A stretch of DNA of 64,000 bases from Acinetobacter sp. C26M (lineage in GTDB: Bacteria > Pseudomonadota > Gammaproteobacteria > Pseudomonadales > Moraxellaceae). The stretch lies in contig NZ_CP098478.1 of the NCBI RefSeq assembly GCF_023702675.1, forward strand, positions 2,480,001 through 2,544,000, read 5' to 3'. Position 1 is the stretch's first letter, and every line of letters starts with the position of its first letter. Positions 19,774 to 30,291 of the stretch are shown here, one piece after another. The notes beneath the pieces are model-generated. The model was not told the origin of the DNA and made no database searches. It worked only from the letters and a program-made list of their open reading frames with translations. The translations under genes and the position numbers were made by a program.

Positions 19774-19955
19774 TGATATCTAGATTCCGATTCACTTATC
19801 ATTTGGCAACAAGCTTAATCAATGAAGCTTGCTCAGCTGATTAGGTCTCACCTTTTTCTCGTTCCATGTAGATATTGGGACGAGACTCGTCTATGCGATT
19901 TATTTCAATATGATAGAGCTCTTTCAATAGTCAAAAATAATCAATAATTGGTGTT

Positions 19956-20071
19956 GAAAGTCCCTTCTCCATTGGTGTTGGTGATGAGGACTATAAGTCC
20001 GCAAGAGGATGAGGGGGATTCTTATAAACCCTCTCCCTAGCCCTCTCCTTTAAAAAGGAGAGGGAACTTTC
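19956..20071. repeat. Small element with imperfect terminal inverted repeats
   Basis: About 116 bases bounded by GAAAGTCCCTTCTCC (19956-19970) and the imperfect complement GGAGAGGGAACTTTC (20057-20071). The right end itself forms a perfect hairpin CCCTCTCCTT/AAGGAGAGGG at 20041-20064. It has no coding capacity. The form resembles a REP- or MITE-like intergenic repeat in the 430-base gap between liuE and the lysR gene, which holds no gene. Confidence 0.5.
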
Positions 20072-20203
20072 ATTGCGAATTCAATACAGCTCAAAAATGA
20101 CTTATACAAGAACTCTAATAATTATCTCTGTACAAAATGCCTCCTTTTAAAGAAGCATTTTTTATTTTAATCCTTGTTATTCTTTTTCTAACGCTCTCTC
20201 AGA

Positions 20204-21145
20204 TTAGTTATAAAAATAATCCGTATCTTGCTGTATTTTTGGCGAAATATGCTGCTCGACCCACTCCAGCCATGCCCGTGTTTTTGCATCCACAAAATGA
20301 CGCGATGGCAATAAGGTATAGACCCCGATATCAGGTGATCGCCAAGCAGGTAAAATACGACGCAGTCGCCCTGCCCGAATCGCATCAATCGATGAGAAGG
20401 TCGGTAATAAGGCAATGCCCATATCCTGCTGTACCACATCCAGCAACAATTCAGGGGTATCAGCAATCAACGGTCCATTAATATCAATCTGATAAGAGCA
20501 GCTGTTTTCACTGACCAAATGCCATTGTGGGGTAATTGAGGGATTGACCAAGCGTAAGCAGGCATGCTTTTGCAAATCATCCAAGGATTGAGGTTCCCCA
20601 TATTTTTCTAAATATGCAGGTGATGCACATAGCACCGAAAAGATGGTACCAATTCGACGTGCCACAAACCGTGAATCTGCCAATGACTCGGTGAGATATA
20701 GACTGACATCAATGCCCTTACCTAACAAATCAGGCACATTTTGCGAAGTCCGATATTCAACCGTCAGGTCGGGATAGGTTTGACAGAAATCTGCCATCAT
20801 TGGCGCCAGATAATGATGGCCAAAACTGGCCATACTCAACACCCGCAATCGCCCTTGTGGTCTAGCGGCCATGCCCATGGCTTGTGCTTCAGATTCCTCC
20901 ACCATCGCCAGTACTTGGCGACACTGCTCGGCATAGGTTTCACCGATCTCGGTCAAGGCATGCTGGCGGGTTGATCGTTGTAGTAGTTTTGTACCTAAAC
21001 GCCCTTCTAATTCGCTAATTAATCGCGAAACTTGCGCAGTTGTCAGTTCCATCTGTTCAGCGGCAGCCGTGAAACTCCCGCTATCAATCACTTTCAGGAA
21101 GGCATGCATTGCATGTAACAGTCCACCATCAAGATTTTTGCGCAT
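20204..21145 (-). CDS. LysR-family transcriptional regulator
   Basis: About 313 residues: an N-terminal LysR helix-turn-helix (SFTAAAEQMELTTAQVSRLI) and a substrate-binding effector domain. The frame opens at 21208 with further ATGs at 21175 and 21145; the last gives a normal LysR length, but no start has a clear ribosome-binding site. Divergent from the indolepyruvate ferredoxin oxidoreductase gene, which is its probable target. Confidence 0.85.
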   Translation of the reverse strand: MRKNLDGGLLHAMHAFLKVIDSGSFTAAAEQMELTTAQVSRLISELEGRLGTKLLQRSTRQHALTEIGETYAEQCRQVLAMVEESEAQAMGMAARPQGRLRVLSMASFGHHYLAPMMADFCQTYPDLTVEYRTSQNVPDLLGKGIDVSLYLTESLADSRFVARRIGTIFSVLCASPAYLEKYGEPQSLDDLQKHACLRLVNPSITPQWHLVSENSCSYQIDINGPLIADTPELLLDVVQQDMGIALLPTFSSIDAIRAGRLRRILPAWRSPDIGVYTLLPSRHFVDAKTRAWLEWVEQHISPKIQQDTDYFYN

Positions 21146-21207
21146 AACGTAAATATCTTTTTCTAAATTACGCATTGTTGCACCAGTCTGGATCAACCAC
21201 AATGACA

Positions 21208-21274
21208 AATATGTACATTGATTGAGCAGTTTTTTTTAGCGAACGCCGCTGATCAATCTTTTTAAAATATGTAC
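21208..21274. promoter_or_regulatory. Direct repeat in the lysR-ior promoter region
   Basis: AAATATGTAC occurs at 21208-21217 and again at 21265-21274, 57 bases apart, in the divergent spacer. A candidate regulator-binding region; binding by the LysR protein is inference from position. Confidence 0.3.
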
Positions 21275-21347
21275 TTACTCCAAATATTCAACCGGATGTT
21301 GAAAAAAGAAAGTAGTCAAAACTACACACAATTCTAAGGAGACATAA

Positions 21348-24300
21348 ATGAATATAGCGACAAGAGTTACTCCAAAAATGATCGCTACTAAAGATGTATC
21401 ACTGGACGATAAATATATCAGTGATCACGGTTCGGCCTATATGACAGGCATTCAGGCACTGGTTCGGTTACCTCTAGCACAGACTCGCCGTGATGAATTG
21501 AACGGGTTGCATACTGCCGGCTTCATTTCAGGTTATCGCGGTTCCCCTGTCGGGAATTATGATAATTTCCTTTGGCAAATTGGAGGCATACTTAAAGATC
21601 ACCATGTCGTCTTTCAACCTGGTATCAATGAAGATCTTGCAGCGACTGCCATTTGGGGCACGCAACAAGCCAACCTTGCAGGTCAGGGTAAATATGATGG
21701 TGTGAGCGCATGGTGGTATGGTAAAGGCCCAGGTGTAGACCGCTCAGGCGATGTGCTCCGCCATGCCAACCTTGCAGGAACGGCCAAACACAGTGGCGTG
21801 GTTGCCCTGTTTGGTGATGACCATTCCTGTAAATCATCCACCGTTCCCCACCAATCCGAACATGTGATGATGGGTTGTGGTATTCCAATTTTCTATCCAA
21901 CTTCGGTGCAACATATTCTCGATTTGGGCGTCCATGCGATTGCCATGTCACGTTTTGCTGGGGTTTGGACCTCAATGAAACTGGTCAGTGAAATTGTTGA
22001 AACCTCGGCTTCAGTCATTGTCGACCTAGATCGTGTCACACCTGTTTTACCTGAAATCGAGTTGCCTACCGACGGCATCCATATCCGCTGGCCAGATCAT
22101 GGCATCCAACAAGAACAACGACTCTATCAATATCGCTTACCCGCGGTATTGGCCTATGCGCGTGCCAATCAACTGAATCAAATCACATGGCCATGTGAGC
22201 ATGCCCGTATTGGCATTGCAGCCAGTGGTAAAGGCTATCTGGATACCATTGAAGCCTTGCGCATTCTCGGAATTGAAAATGAAACAGCGCAACAACTTGG
22301 TCTGCGGGTCTATCAAGTCGGTTTAATCTGGCCTTTGGAACCACAAGGTCTGCGTGAATTTGCTAATGGTTTACAAGAGCTGATTGTGGTTGAGGAAAAA
22401 CGTCCAATTCTAGAAGCACAAATTAAAGATGAATTGTATTCCTTGCCTGATGAGCAACGTCCACATGTGATCGGCAAAGCGATCCATGGTAAAGGTGAAT
22501 GGAGTACCTCATTTGAAGAAGCACCATTGATTGGGCATTACGAGTTCCAACCAGAACCGATTGCCAAAATGCTGGCAGCACGATTTTTACAGTTGGATTT
22601 GCCTGAAAGCTTAAGACAGCAAATCCAGAGTCGTGTCGATTTACTGCATAAAGCTGAGCAAGAATCACGCCGCGTACTGGATTTGGCCGAGCGTAAACCG
22701 TATTTCTGTAGCGGTTGTCCACACAATACCTCAACCGTCGTGCCAGAAGGCAGTCGTGCACTGGGCGGCATCGGTTGTCACTATATTGCAGTGTCACTGG
22801 ATCGCGGCACCGAAACCTTCTCACAAATGGGCGGTGAAGGTGTGAGTTGGGCGGGTGCCTCGCACTTTACCAATGAAAAGCATATTTTTGCCAATCTTGG
22901 TGATGGTACCTATTTCCACTCAGGCTATTTGGCGATTCGACAAGCCATTGCTGCCAATATCAATATCACCTATAAAATCCTCTATAACGATGCGGTTGCC
23001 ATGACCGGTGGTCAGCATGTCGATGGACATTTGAGTGTCGCACAACTTACCCGCCAGCTGGATGCAGAAGGCATTCAAAAACAGGTCATCGTAACGGATG
23101 AGCCAGAGTTGATTCATGCAGAAGAGCATCTTGCACCGCATGTCGAAATCCGTCATCGCAATGACCTCGATGCCGTGCAACGTGAGTTACGTGATATTTC
23201 TGGTGTGACCGCTTTAATCTATGTGCAAACCTGCGCCAGCGAAAAACGTCGTCGCCGTAAACGTGATGCTTACCCAGATCCTGCTGAACGCCTCTATATC
23301 AATAGTGATATCTGTGAAAGTTGTGGTGATTGTTCTAAAAAATCAAATTGCCTGTCGATTGAGCCTGTAGAAACCGCTTTGGGCACCAAACGTCAGATTA
23401 ACCAAAGCAGCTGTAATAAAGATTTCACCTGTGTTGAAGGTTTCTGCCCAAGCTTTGTAACGGTACATACCCGTGATATGAAACGTCCCGCAAAATTTGA
23501 AGGTTTTGCGACAGGTTGGCCTGAACGTCCTTTGATTCCTCAACTGATTGATACACCAAATCGTATTATGGTCGGTGGCGTTGGCGGTACAGGTGTGGTC
23601 ACCGTTGGGGCTTTACTGGGGATGGCTGCACATCTGGAAGGTAAAGCAACCCGTGTGATGGACATGGCTGGACTGGCGCAAAAAGGCGGTACGGTTTATT
23701 CCTATATTCAAATTGCCGCAGACGATGCACAAATTTCATCGACCAAAATCCCTGAACATCAATGTGACCTATTAATTGGTGCCGATGCAATTGTCGCGGG
23801 TAGCAACGCTGCGCTATCACGCTTAAAACAAGATGCGATGGTCATTGTCAATGAAGATGGTTCACCCACCTCTGACTTTATTAACAAACGTGACTGGTAT
23901 GCACCGATTCATGATTTAATTGGTCGTCTGCGTGGTCGTGTTCACAAAGAAAATCTGCTCTCCTTACCTGCTGCTCGAATCGCAACACAGGTTTTAGGCG
24001 ATGCCATCTATGCCAATCAATTGCTCTTAGGAATGGCATGGCAATCAGGACAAATTCCTCTATTACGTGAAAGTATTGAAAAAGCGATTCAACTGAATGG
24101 TACGGCAATTGATAAAAACCTTGAAGCCTTCCGTATTGGATGTCACCTTGCCAGTGATCCGAGCCTAATTACCCGTTTACTCGACAGCTTGCCAAAAAGT
24201 AATGCACCGCAAACACTGGCTGAACTGATCCATGATCGCACGATACGTTTGCAAGACTATTGGAATGAAGCCTATGCCAATCAATATCGTATGTTGTTGG

Positions 24301-24815
24301 AACAGGTTGCTAAATTACTACCTGAAGCACTGGCAAAAACCATAGCCACTCAACTGTATCGTGTTATGGCATATAAAGATGAATATGAAGTTGCACGTTT
24401 ACTGACAGGCGCAAACTTTAAGAAGTCCATTGAATCGCAATTTGGTCGTGGTGTACGTTTATCCTATCATCTCGCTCCACCGACACTGGGGACCAATGTA
24501 CGTAAACGTATCTTCGGTTATTGGATGCGTTTTCCGATGATGTTACTTGCTCGTTTACAATGGCTGCGCGAAAGTTTCTTTGATCCATTTGCACGTCAAC
24601 AAGAACGTCAACATGAGCATGCATGGCGTGATCGCTACATCGCCTTTGTTGAAACCCTGATCTCATCACCGAACAGCTATAATCTGGCTGTTGCTGAACA
24701 GATAGCTGAACTACCTGCTGAAGTCCGTGGCTTTGGGCATATCAAAATGCAAGCCATGCAAGGCGCAAACCAACGCTGGGATGAACTTTCAAGCAAGCTT
24801 ATCAATAAACCTTAA
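21348..24815 (+). CDS. Indolepyruvate ferredoxin oxidoreductase, fused single-chain type
   Basis: An 1155-residue enzyme in which the alpha and gamma parts of 2-oxoacid:ferredoxin oxidoreductases are fused. It oxidatively decarboxylates indolepyruvate or other aryl or branched 2-oxoacids to acyl-CoA. The thiamine-diphosphate domain includes FANLGDGTYFHSG; a cysteine-rich cluster region CESCGDCSKKSNC lies near residue 655; the C-terminal gamma-type domain starts with MVGGVGGTGVVT. A strong AAGGAGA site precedes the ATG. The substrate is uncertain. Confidence 0.88.
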   Translation: MNIATRVTPKMIATKDVSLDDKYISDHGSAYMTGIQALVRLPLAQTRRDELNGLHTAGFISGYRGSPVGNYDNFLWQIGGILKDHHVVFQPGINEDLAATAIWGTQQANLAGQGKYDGVSAWWYGKGPGVDRSGDVLRHANLAGTAKHSGVVALFGDDHSCKSSTVPHQSEHVMMGCGIPIFYPTSVQHILDLGVHAIAMSRFAGVWTSMKLVSEIVETSASVIVDLDRVTPVLPEIELPTDGIHIRWPDHGIQQEQRLYQYRLPAVLAYARANQLNQITWPCEHARIGIAASGKGYLDTIEALRILGIENETAQQLGLRVYQVGLIWPLEPQGLREFANGLQELIVVEEKRPILEAQIKDELYSLPDEQRPHVIGKAIHGKGEWSTSFEEAPLIGHYEFQPEPIAKMLAARFLQLDLPESLRQQIQSRVDLLHKAEQESRRVLDLAERKPYFCSGCPHNTSTVVPEGSRALGGIGCHYIAVSLDRGTETFSQMGGEGVSWAGASHFTNEKHIFANLGDGTYFHSGYLAIRQAIAANINITYKILYNDAVAMTGGQHVDGHLSVAQLTRQLDAEGIQKQVIVTDEPELIHAEEHLAPHVEIRHRNDLDAVQRELRDISGVTALIYVQTCASEKRRRRKRDAYPDPAERLYINSDICESCGDCSKKSNCLSIEPVETALGTKRQINQSSCNKDFTCVEGFCPSFVTVHTRDMKRPAKFEGFATGWPERPLIPQLIDTPNRIMVGGVGGTGVVTVGALLGMAAHLEGKATRVMDMAGLAQKGGTVYSYIQIAADDAQISSTKIPEHQCDLLIGADAIVAGSNAALSRLKQDAMVIVNEDGSPTSDFINKRDWYAPIHDLIGRLRGRVHKENLLSLPAARIATQVLGDAIYANQLLLGMAWQSGQIPLLRESIEKAIQLNGTAIDKNLEAFRIGCHLASDPSLITRLLDSLPKSNAPQTLAELIHDRTIRLQDYWNEAYANQYRMLLEQVAKLLPEALAKTIATQLYRVMAYKDEYEVARLLTGANFKKSIESQFGRGVRLSYHLAPPTLGTNVRKRIFGYWMRFPMMLLARLQWLRESFFDPFARQQERQHEHAWRDRYIAFVETLISSPNSYNLAVAEQIAELPAEVRGFGHIKMQAMQGANQRWDELSSKLINKP

Positions 24816-24872
24816 TGATTCATTCAACCGCTGACTGAGCCGATCCAATACAAACGATCGCTCAGTCAGAGC

Positions 24873-26021
24873 TCATCCCAATTTGTTTCTATCCCAATCG
24901 AGTACCGTGCTTTGATTAAATTGAGCGAAACGATGCAATTCAAGCTCTAATGCCTGCAAAAATTCATCGCGATCCTGCATATTGGGATCTTCTAAATGCA
25001 AACTGATCACTTCTAATCTTTTTTCGCTGCGATGCACTTTACAATCGATGCGGCCCACCAAACGATCAGCATAAAGCAGTGGTAAGCAAAAATAACCATA
25101 TTGCCGTTTCGCGGCTGGTACATAACATTCAATGCGGTAATCAAATCCAAACAAGCTACTTAAGCGCTCTCGGTGAATGACCAAATTATCGAATGGAGAC
25201 AATATTTTTACCTCAGCAGCAATCGCTGGTTCATCCTCCAACACCGCACTGGCAACATAAACAGTTTGTCCATTCTCAAGTTTGAAAACTTGGAGCACAC
25301 CAGCATCAATCTGCTCATCGAGTAATTTACGCATGATTTCACGTAAATCCTTATTGGTTTTCAAATGCAGCAGTTGCTTCCAGGTAAATACACCGTGCGC
25401 GCGTATAGTGGTCTTTAATAAATACTGCGCATATTCCTGTAATGTTGGCGTGCTTAAATCAATGCCCTGCGGTATGCAACGTTCAGTTAGATCATAAACT
25501 TTTTCCATACCATTACGTTCACAGATCATTAAATCGCCTTGCATAAACAACTGCTCAAGCGCCTTGCGACTTGGTCCAGCGTTCCACCAACCTGCTGATC
25601 CTTCCCGCTTACCTTTCTCCATATGTCTGAGCCGTATGCTGCCCTCTGCTTTCACCTGCACCAGAATCTCATCCATCAGTTTCTGATCACCCCTGAAATA
25701 ACGGCTTTCTCCATTACGAATTGCATTCATTAATGGCATGGCATAGCGATAATCTTGCATTGGTAAATAAGAGGCTGCATGTGCCCAGTGTTCAAAAATC
25801 TGTTTCTCTTTTACCAGTTGATTTAGATGAGACAATTGATAATCCGGTACCCGACTCCACAGCACATGATGATGGGCACGCTCCACAACGGAAATGGTAT
25901 CAATTTGCACATAACCGAGATGCTCAATGGCCTTCTGGGTTCCAGATATACCCCCACCAAAGCTATTATTTTTTTCTAAACCTTGCTGCGATAAAGCTAA
26001 GCGTTTTAATAATGAAATCAT
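24873..26021 (-). CDS. YcaQ-like winged-helix protein (crosslink DNA glycosylase family)
   Basis: About 382 residues of the winged-helix family that includes E. coli YcaQ, which unhooks DNA interstrand crosslinks. The stretches YVQIDTISVVERAHHHVLWSR (shortened here to its start and end) and LSPFDNLVIHRERL are typical of the family. The frame opens at 26051; the ATG at 26021 (MISLLKRLALSQQG) is chosen because family members begin at this helix. Single gene; DNA repair role is by family. Confidence 0.75.
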   Translation of the reverse strand: MISLLKRLALSQQGLEKNNSFGGGISGTQKAIEHLGYVQIDTISVVERAHHHVLWSRVPDYQLSHLNQLVKEKQIFEHWAHAASYLPMQDYRYAMPLMNAIRNGESRYFRGDQKLMDEILVQVKAEGSIRLRHMEKGKREGSAGWWNAGPSRKALEQLFMQGDLMICERNGMEKVYDLTERCIPQGIDLSTPTLQEYAQYLLKTTIRAHGVFTWKQLLHLKTNKDLREIMRKLLDEQIDAGVLQVFKLENGQTVYVASAVLEDEPAIAAEVKILSPFDNLVIHRERLSSLFGFDYRIECYVPAAKRQYGYFCLPLLYADRLVGRIDCKVHRSEKRLEVISLHLEDPNMQDRDEFLQALELELHRFAQFNQSTVLDWDRNKLG

Positions 26022-26120
26022 AATCTTATCATGTCTATTGTTTGCAGCCATCGAGATAAATCGATGCAGAATAAAAATTGTTAATACAGCTAAATTAGCA
26101 CAGGAGTGTGGGTTTCTTAA

Positions 26121-26897
26121 TTATTTTCCTTGTAAATAAAAACGTGGCGCAGCGCCCAAAGAACGTCTAAAAGCAGCAGTAAAAGCACTACTGCTGCTAT
26201 AACCCAGTTCCATCGCTACACTGGTAATAGATTGCCCCAATTCCATTCGAGTCAACGCATTGAGTAAGCAGGCCTGTTGTCGCCAATTGCTAAAACTCAT
26301 CCCCGTTTGTTGCCTAAAAATTCGGGTGAAATTACGACGACTCATCCCGACCTGTGCTGCAATTTTATCCAGATCAAAATCTAAGCTCGGTGCTTTTAAT
26401 AATTGCAGGCATAGCGCAGCTAAACGAGGCTCTTGAGGTAAGGGGGCATTTAATGGCAGCTCTGGCATGAGTGCAATTTCTTCAATGATTAATCGCATTA
26501 AATAATCATCTCTTCCTCCAAAGTCATATTCAACGGGGAGATCAACTGCTGTCGACAATAGTTCATGTAATAAGGGTGAGACATTGATCACTGCGCAGTG
26601 CATCGGTAAATCTGCCTGCATTGCCGCTTCTGGAAGAATATAGGCACTGCGTGTTTTAGTGATTCCACCCATATGCACTTCATGGTCAATCCCAGCTGGA
26701 ATCCAAAGCGCGCGTTTCGGTGGAACCACCCAGCTTCCCGTATGGGTGATCACCGTAAGTACGCCTGTAATGGCATATAGACATTGACCTCTGTTATGGC
26801 GATGACTCGGCAACAGATGACCATCTGGATAGTCATTGCCTGTTGCCATCACATTACGCGGTACATCCTGAAAATCATTGACCTGAATATTGCGCAT
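26121..26897 (-). CDS. AraC-family transcriptional regulator
   Basis: About 258 residues: an N-terminal cupin domain (HRHNRGQCLYAITG and WIPAGIDHEV) and a C-terminal AraC double helix-turn-helix (VGMSRRNFTRIFRQQTG, then SVAMELGYSSSSAFTAAFRR). It is divergent from an Fsr-type exporter gene and probably controls it. An ATG three codons upstream is also possible. Confidence 0.85.
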   Translation of the reverse strand: MRNIQVNDFQDVPRNVMATGNDYPDGHLLPSHRHNRGQCLYAITGVLTVITHTGSWVVPPKRALWIPAGIDHEVHMGGITKTRSAYILPEAAMQADLPMHCAVINVSPLLHELLSTAVDLPVEYDFGGRDDYLMRLIIEEIALMPELPLNAPLPQEPRLAALCLQLLKAPSLDFDLDKIAAQVGMSRRNFTRIFRQQTGMSFSNWRQQACLLNALTRMELGQSITSVAMELGYSSSSAFTAAFRRSLGAAPRFYLQGK

Positions 26898-27047
26898 TGC
26901 CCTCATCCCTGAAAATGGCCTGAACTCGATACTATCTGTCCCAAATATGATTGTGGGCCGATTTCTGTTCAGTTTAGGATAAACGCACTGAAAAACAAAC
27001 CTCTTTCAGCATCACCATTTAAGCTGATACAACGTGTTGGAGCAATC

Positions 27048-28271
27048 ATGGCAAGCAATACAGGCACTCTTGAAAATGCATTTCCACAAGCGCAATTCCC
27101 ACCAAATGATCAACCCCAAAAGTTCGTATTACGCGTTGTCGGCGCAGTTGCGTTTGCCCATCTGCTAAATGATTCGATTCAAGCTGTGGTGACTGCAAGT
27201 TATCCAATGCTAAAAGCCGAGTTTTCATTAAGTTTTGCTGAAATTGGCTGGATTGCCTTGGTTTATCAGATTACGGCATCCTTGTTACAACCATGGATTG
27301 GTCTCTATACCGATAAACATCCAAAGCCCTATTTGCTGCCCGCAGGCATGGTTGCGACACTCATCGGTATAGGATTAATGGCACTTGCAGGTAGTTTTCA
27401 AAGTTTACTCTTTGCTGCCGCGTTGATTGGGGTTGGCTCATCGACCTTCCATCCTGAAGCCTCTCGTATCGCTCGTACAGCCTCAGGTGGGCGTTTTGGT
27501 ACAGCCCAATCCATGTTTCAGGTTGGTGGTAATACGGGTTCTGCGATCGGTCCATTAATGGCTGCGGCTGTCATTATTCCCAATGGACAAGGGGCAATAG
27601 GCTTATTTGTTTTGGTTGCTGCCTTAGCCATATTTGTTTTATTACGTGTCACCAAATGGTTAGTCAAACAAGCACCTGTACAACGCGCTGCCAGTCAAAA
27701 GGCGATATCGAGCTTGACCCGTAAACAAGTGATTCAGGCCATGGCCGTGATCTGTGTTTTAATGTTTGCCAAATTTATCTATATCGCTGCCATTACCAAT
27801 TATTTTACTTTCTATCTAATCGAACGCTTTAATGTTTCCATTCAAACCTCTCAGCTGTATCTATTTATATTTTTAGGTGCAGTAGCACTGGGTACTTTTG
27901 CTGGAGGTCCAGTTGGAGACCGGATTGGACGTAAAGCAGTTATTTGGGTGTCATTCTTGGGCATTGCCCCATTTGCGCTGATGTTGCCTTATGTCGGCTT
28001 AACTGGCACAGCAATATTGGTCATTATTATTGGTTTAGTGATGTCTTCAGCATTTTCTGCCTTGGTGGTCTATGCACAAGAAGCAGTACCTGGCCGTGTC
28101 GGAATGGTTGCTGGTCTGATGTTTGGTCTGATGTTTGGTATTGGTGGAATTGGCGCAGCAGGTCTTGGTCATTTAGCCGATACGCATGGGATTGTCTGGG
28201 TATATAAACTCTGCTCTTTCCTACCATTATTAGGTTTTATGACTGCATTTTTACCAAATACCAAAAAATAA
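27048..28271 (+). CDS. MFS exporter, fosmidomycin-resistance (Fsr) type
   Basis: A 407-residue, 12-segment inner-membrane protein. HLLNDSIQAVVTASYPMLK in the first segment and GVGSSTFHPEASRIAR are hallmarks of the Fsr group, of which E. coli Fsr exports fosmidomycin. The natural substrate is unknown. It is divergent from an AraC regulator. An AGCAGATA/TATCTGCT hairpin at 28282-28320 follows but lacks a T run. The remaining spacer to 28584 holds no gene. Confidence 0.82.
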   Translation: MASNTGTLENAFPQAQFPPNDQPQKFVLRVVGAVAFAHLLNDSIQAVVTASYPMLKAEFSLSFAEIGWIALVYQITASLLQPWIGLYTDKHPKPYLLPAGMVATLIGIGLMALAGSFQSLLFAAALIGVGSSTFHPEASRIARTASGGRFGTAQSMFQVGGNTGSAIGPLMAAAVIIPNGQGAIGLFVLVAALAIFVLLRVTKWLVKQAPVQRAASQKAISSLTRKQVIQAMAVICVLMFAKFIYIAAITNYFTFYLIERFNVSIQTSQLYLFIFLGAVALGTFAGGPVGDRIGRKAVIWVSFLGIAPFALMLPYVGLTGTAILVIIIGLVMSSAFSALVVYAQEAVPGRVGMVAGLMFGLMFGIGGIGAAGLGHLADTHGIVWVYKLCSFLPLLGFMTAFLPNTKK

Positions 28272-28584
28272 TTATTTCCTCAGCAGATATGCGATGTACA
28301 ACTGCCAAAGCGTATCTGCTCAATATTTACACGATCTTGTACCCTTGCTATTTTTAGTGCTAAAATTTTCAACAAATGAGTGGATTGTTAAATCCATTCA
28401 TTTCCATTGTTACGATAAAAAAACCGCGAAAAATTGATGTCTTTTTTGATTTATAAAAGAATGCATCAACACATATCCCTATCTTTAAGATTCGGTCAGC
28501 GTTCATCAGGGCTTGAGTTGTTATCAGGCATCGTTAACAGGTTCTCACAGTATTTCTGTGCCTGCTTTTTCGATAGGACGCTTT

Positions 28585-29772
28585 ATGAATCGCTCTCTAT
28601 TTATTATTTTTTCGACCATTGCTTTAGACGCAATCGGAATCGGGCTTATTTTTCCAATTTTACCCGCCTTACTTCAAGATATTACCCATAATCACCAAAC
28701 TGCGCTGTACATCGGTCTGCTCGGTAGTCTCTATGCCGCTATGCAATTTATCTTTTCCCCCATTCTCGGTGCATTAAGTGATAAGTTTGGACGGCGCCCA
28801 ATTCTGCTGCTATCACTGGCAGGTTCAGCCGTGAATTATCTGTTATTGACCTTTTCACATAGCATCATACTGCTATTGATCGGGCGAATCATTGCTGGCA
28901 TGAGCAGTGCCAATATGTCTGTTGCTTCTGCTTATCTGGTAGATATCTCAAAACCTGAGCAACGCGCAAAATACTTTGGCTTAATCAGTGCGATGTTCGG
29001 TGCTGGTTTTATCATTGGGCCAGTCCTAGGTGGTTTGCTTGGTGAATATTGGCTCAGACTTCCCTTCCTCGTTGCAGCCATACTGACAGCACTTAATTTT
29101 TTAGTGGCTTACTGGGTCTTAGTTGAATCGAAAACAGCAGATCTCTCTAAAAAGTCTGTAGCAACACTCAATCCATTTAAAATCTTTGCTTCGCTTCGGT
29201 CGATCCCAAATGTGCTGCCCTTAATTGCCACCTTTTTTATCTTCAGTGCCACAGGTGAAGCATATTCAGTTTGCTGGGCTTTATGGGGACATGCCGCCTT
29301 TCAATGGAATGGCGTTTGGATTGGCCTTTCTTTGGGAATGTTTGGTTTATGCCAAATGTTGGTTCAGGCTTTTATTCCTCAACATGCCTCAAAATACTTC
29401 GGTAATCGAAATACGATCTTGATTGGTATCAGCTGTAGTTGTATCGCATTAGGGGTTATGGCCTTTGCTCAACAAGCTTGGATGATTTTTGCCATCATGC
29501 CAATTTTTGCCCTCGGCAGTATTGGTACACCCTCTTTACAAGCCTTAGCTTCACAAAAAGTATCGCCTGAACAGCAAGGCCAATTTCAAGGCATTATTAC
29601 ATCGACTATTAGTTTAGCTTCAATGTTTGCACCGTTATTGTTCTCAACCTTGTATTTACAATTCCAGTCCGACTGGCCAGGTGCAATCTGGTTAAGCGTG
29701 GTTATGATTTACATCGTATCCCTACCTATCGTGCTTCGTAGCATAAAGCTAAGTCTTTCAGCATCTAAATGA
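28585..29772 (+). CDS. Tet-type MFS drug exporter
   Basis: A 395-residue transporter like TetA proteins: MNRSLFIIF at the start, GIGLIFPILPALL in segment 1, GALSDKFGRRP in the first loop and SAYLVDISKPEQRAKYFG in the middle. The ATG at 28585 has AGGA eight bases upstream; the frame is open 24 codons earlier, but that part is not protein-like. No TetR-type regulator adjoins it, so it is unlikely to be an acquired tetracycline determinant; a chromosomal exporter of unknown substrate is more likely. Confidence 0.78.
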   Translation: MNRSLFIIFSTIALDAIGIGLIFPILPALLQDITHNHQTALYIGLLGSLYAAMQFIFSPILGALSDKFGRRPILLLSLAGSAVNYLLLTFSHSIILLLIGRIIAGMSSANMSVASAYLVDISKPEQRAKYFGLISAMFGAGFIIGPVLGGLLGEYWLRLPFLVAAILTALNFLVAYWVLVESKTADLSKKSVATLNPFKIFASLRSIPNVLPLIATFFIFSATGEAYSVCWALWGHAAFQWNGVWIGLSLGMFGLCQMLVQAFIPQHASKYFGNRNTILIGISCSCIALGVMAFAQQAWMIFAIMPIFALGSIGTPSLQALASQKVSPEQQGQFQGIITSTISLASMFAPLLFSTLYLQFQSDWPGAIWLSVVMIYIVSLPIVLRSIKLSLSASK

Positions 29773-29890
29773 CAAAAACGTAATTTGGTTGTCGCTCAGA
29801 TGTCTCGATATATCTTTGATAATAAACGATGAAACCTGATGCTGCCTTGCACATCATCTCTAATACATCATGCTTCAAAGAGGACAAGAA

Positions 29891-30265
29891 ATGCGTTTTT
29901 TCCAAGACAGTAAAACTGCTCTACGCAATATTCTAATCGGCACGACGATGGTAATTGCGACAACCACCACAGCCTTTGCTCACGTTAGTTTAATTAGTGC
30001 TACACCCGCAGCAAATACGACTGTTTCAACACAACCCAAAAAACTAAGTCTTAATTTTGGTGAAGAGGTCATGTTAATGAAAATTCAAGTTTTAGATGAA
30101 CAGCGTCGAGAACTTCCATTGAATTACAAGGTTAGTCATGACCTGAAGAAAACATTTGATGTTGCTCTACCGACATTGAAACAAGGCAAATATAGCGTGT
30201 TATGGAGCACCATGGGTAAAGATGGACATAACATGAATGGTGAATATAGCTTCACCATGAAATAA
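29891..30265 (+). CDS. copC: CopC-type periplasmic copper-binding protein
   Basis: A 124-residue protein with a signal peptide ending in TTTTAFA, so the mature protein starts with His31, the usual N-terminal copper ligand of CopC. A second ligand region D-G-H-N-M-N-G lies at residues 111-117. The fold is a small beta-sandwich in the periplasm. GAGGAC precedes the ATG at 29891. copD follows after a hairpin, so the two act together in copper uptake or handling. Confidence 0.87.
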   Translation: MRFFQDSKTALRNILIGTTMVIATTTTAFAHVSLISATPAANTTVSTQPKKLSLNFGEEVMLMKIQVLDEQRRELPLNYKVSHDLKKTFDVALPTLKQGKYSVLWSTMGKDGHNMNGEYSFTMK

Positions 30266-30291
30266 ACCTCAACTCATTAAAATAGATGAAT

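Noticed and set aside
20041..20064. CCCTCTCCTT hairpin as a terminator of the lysR gene or liu operon
   Set aside because: No T run follows on either strand, and it is part of a longer repeat-like element.
28434..28691. 85-codon frame upstream of the Tet-type exporter
   Set aside because: Out of frame with the exporter and overlaps it; translation is not protein-like.
28585..29772. Acquired tetracycline-resistance gene tet
   Set aside because: Only the general Tet-type MFS motifs are present, with no divergent tetR or mobile element beside it.
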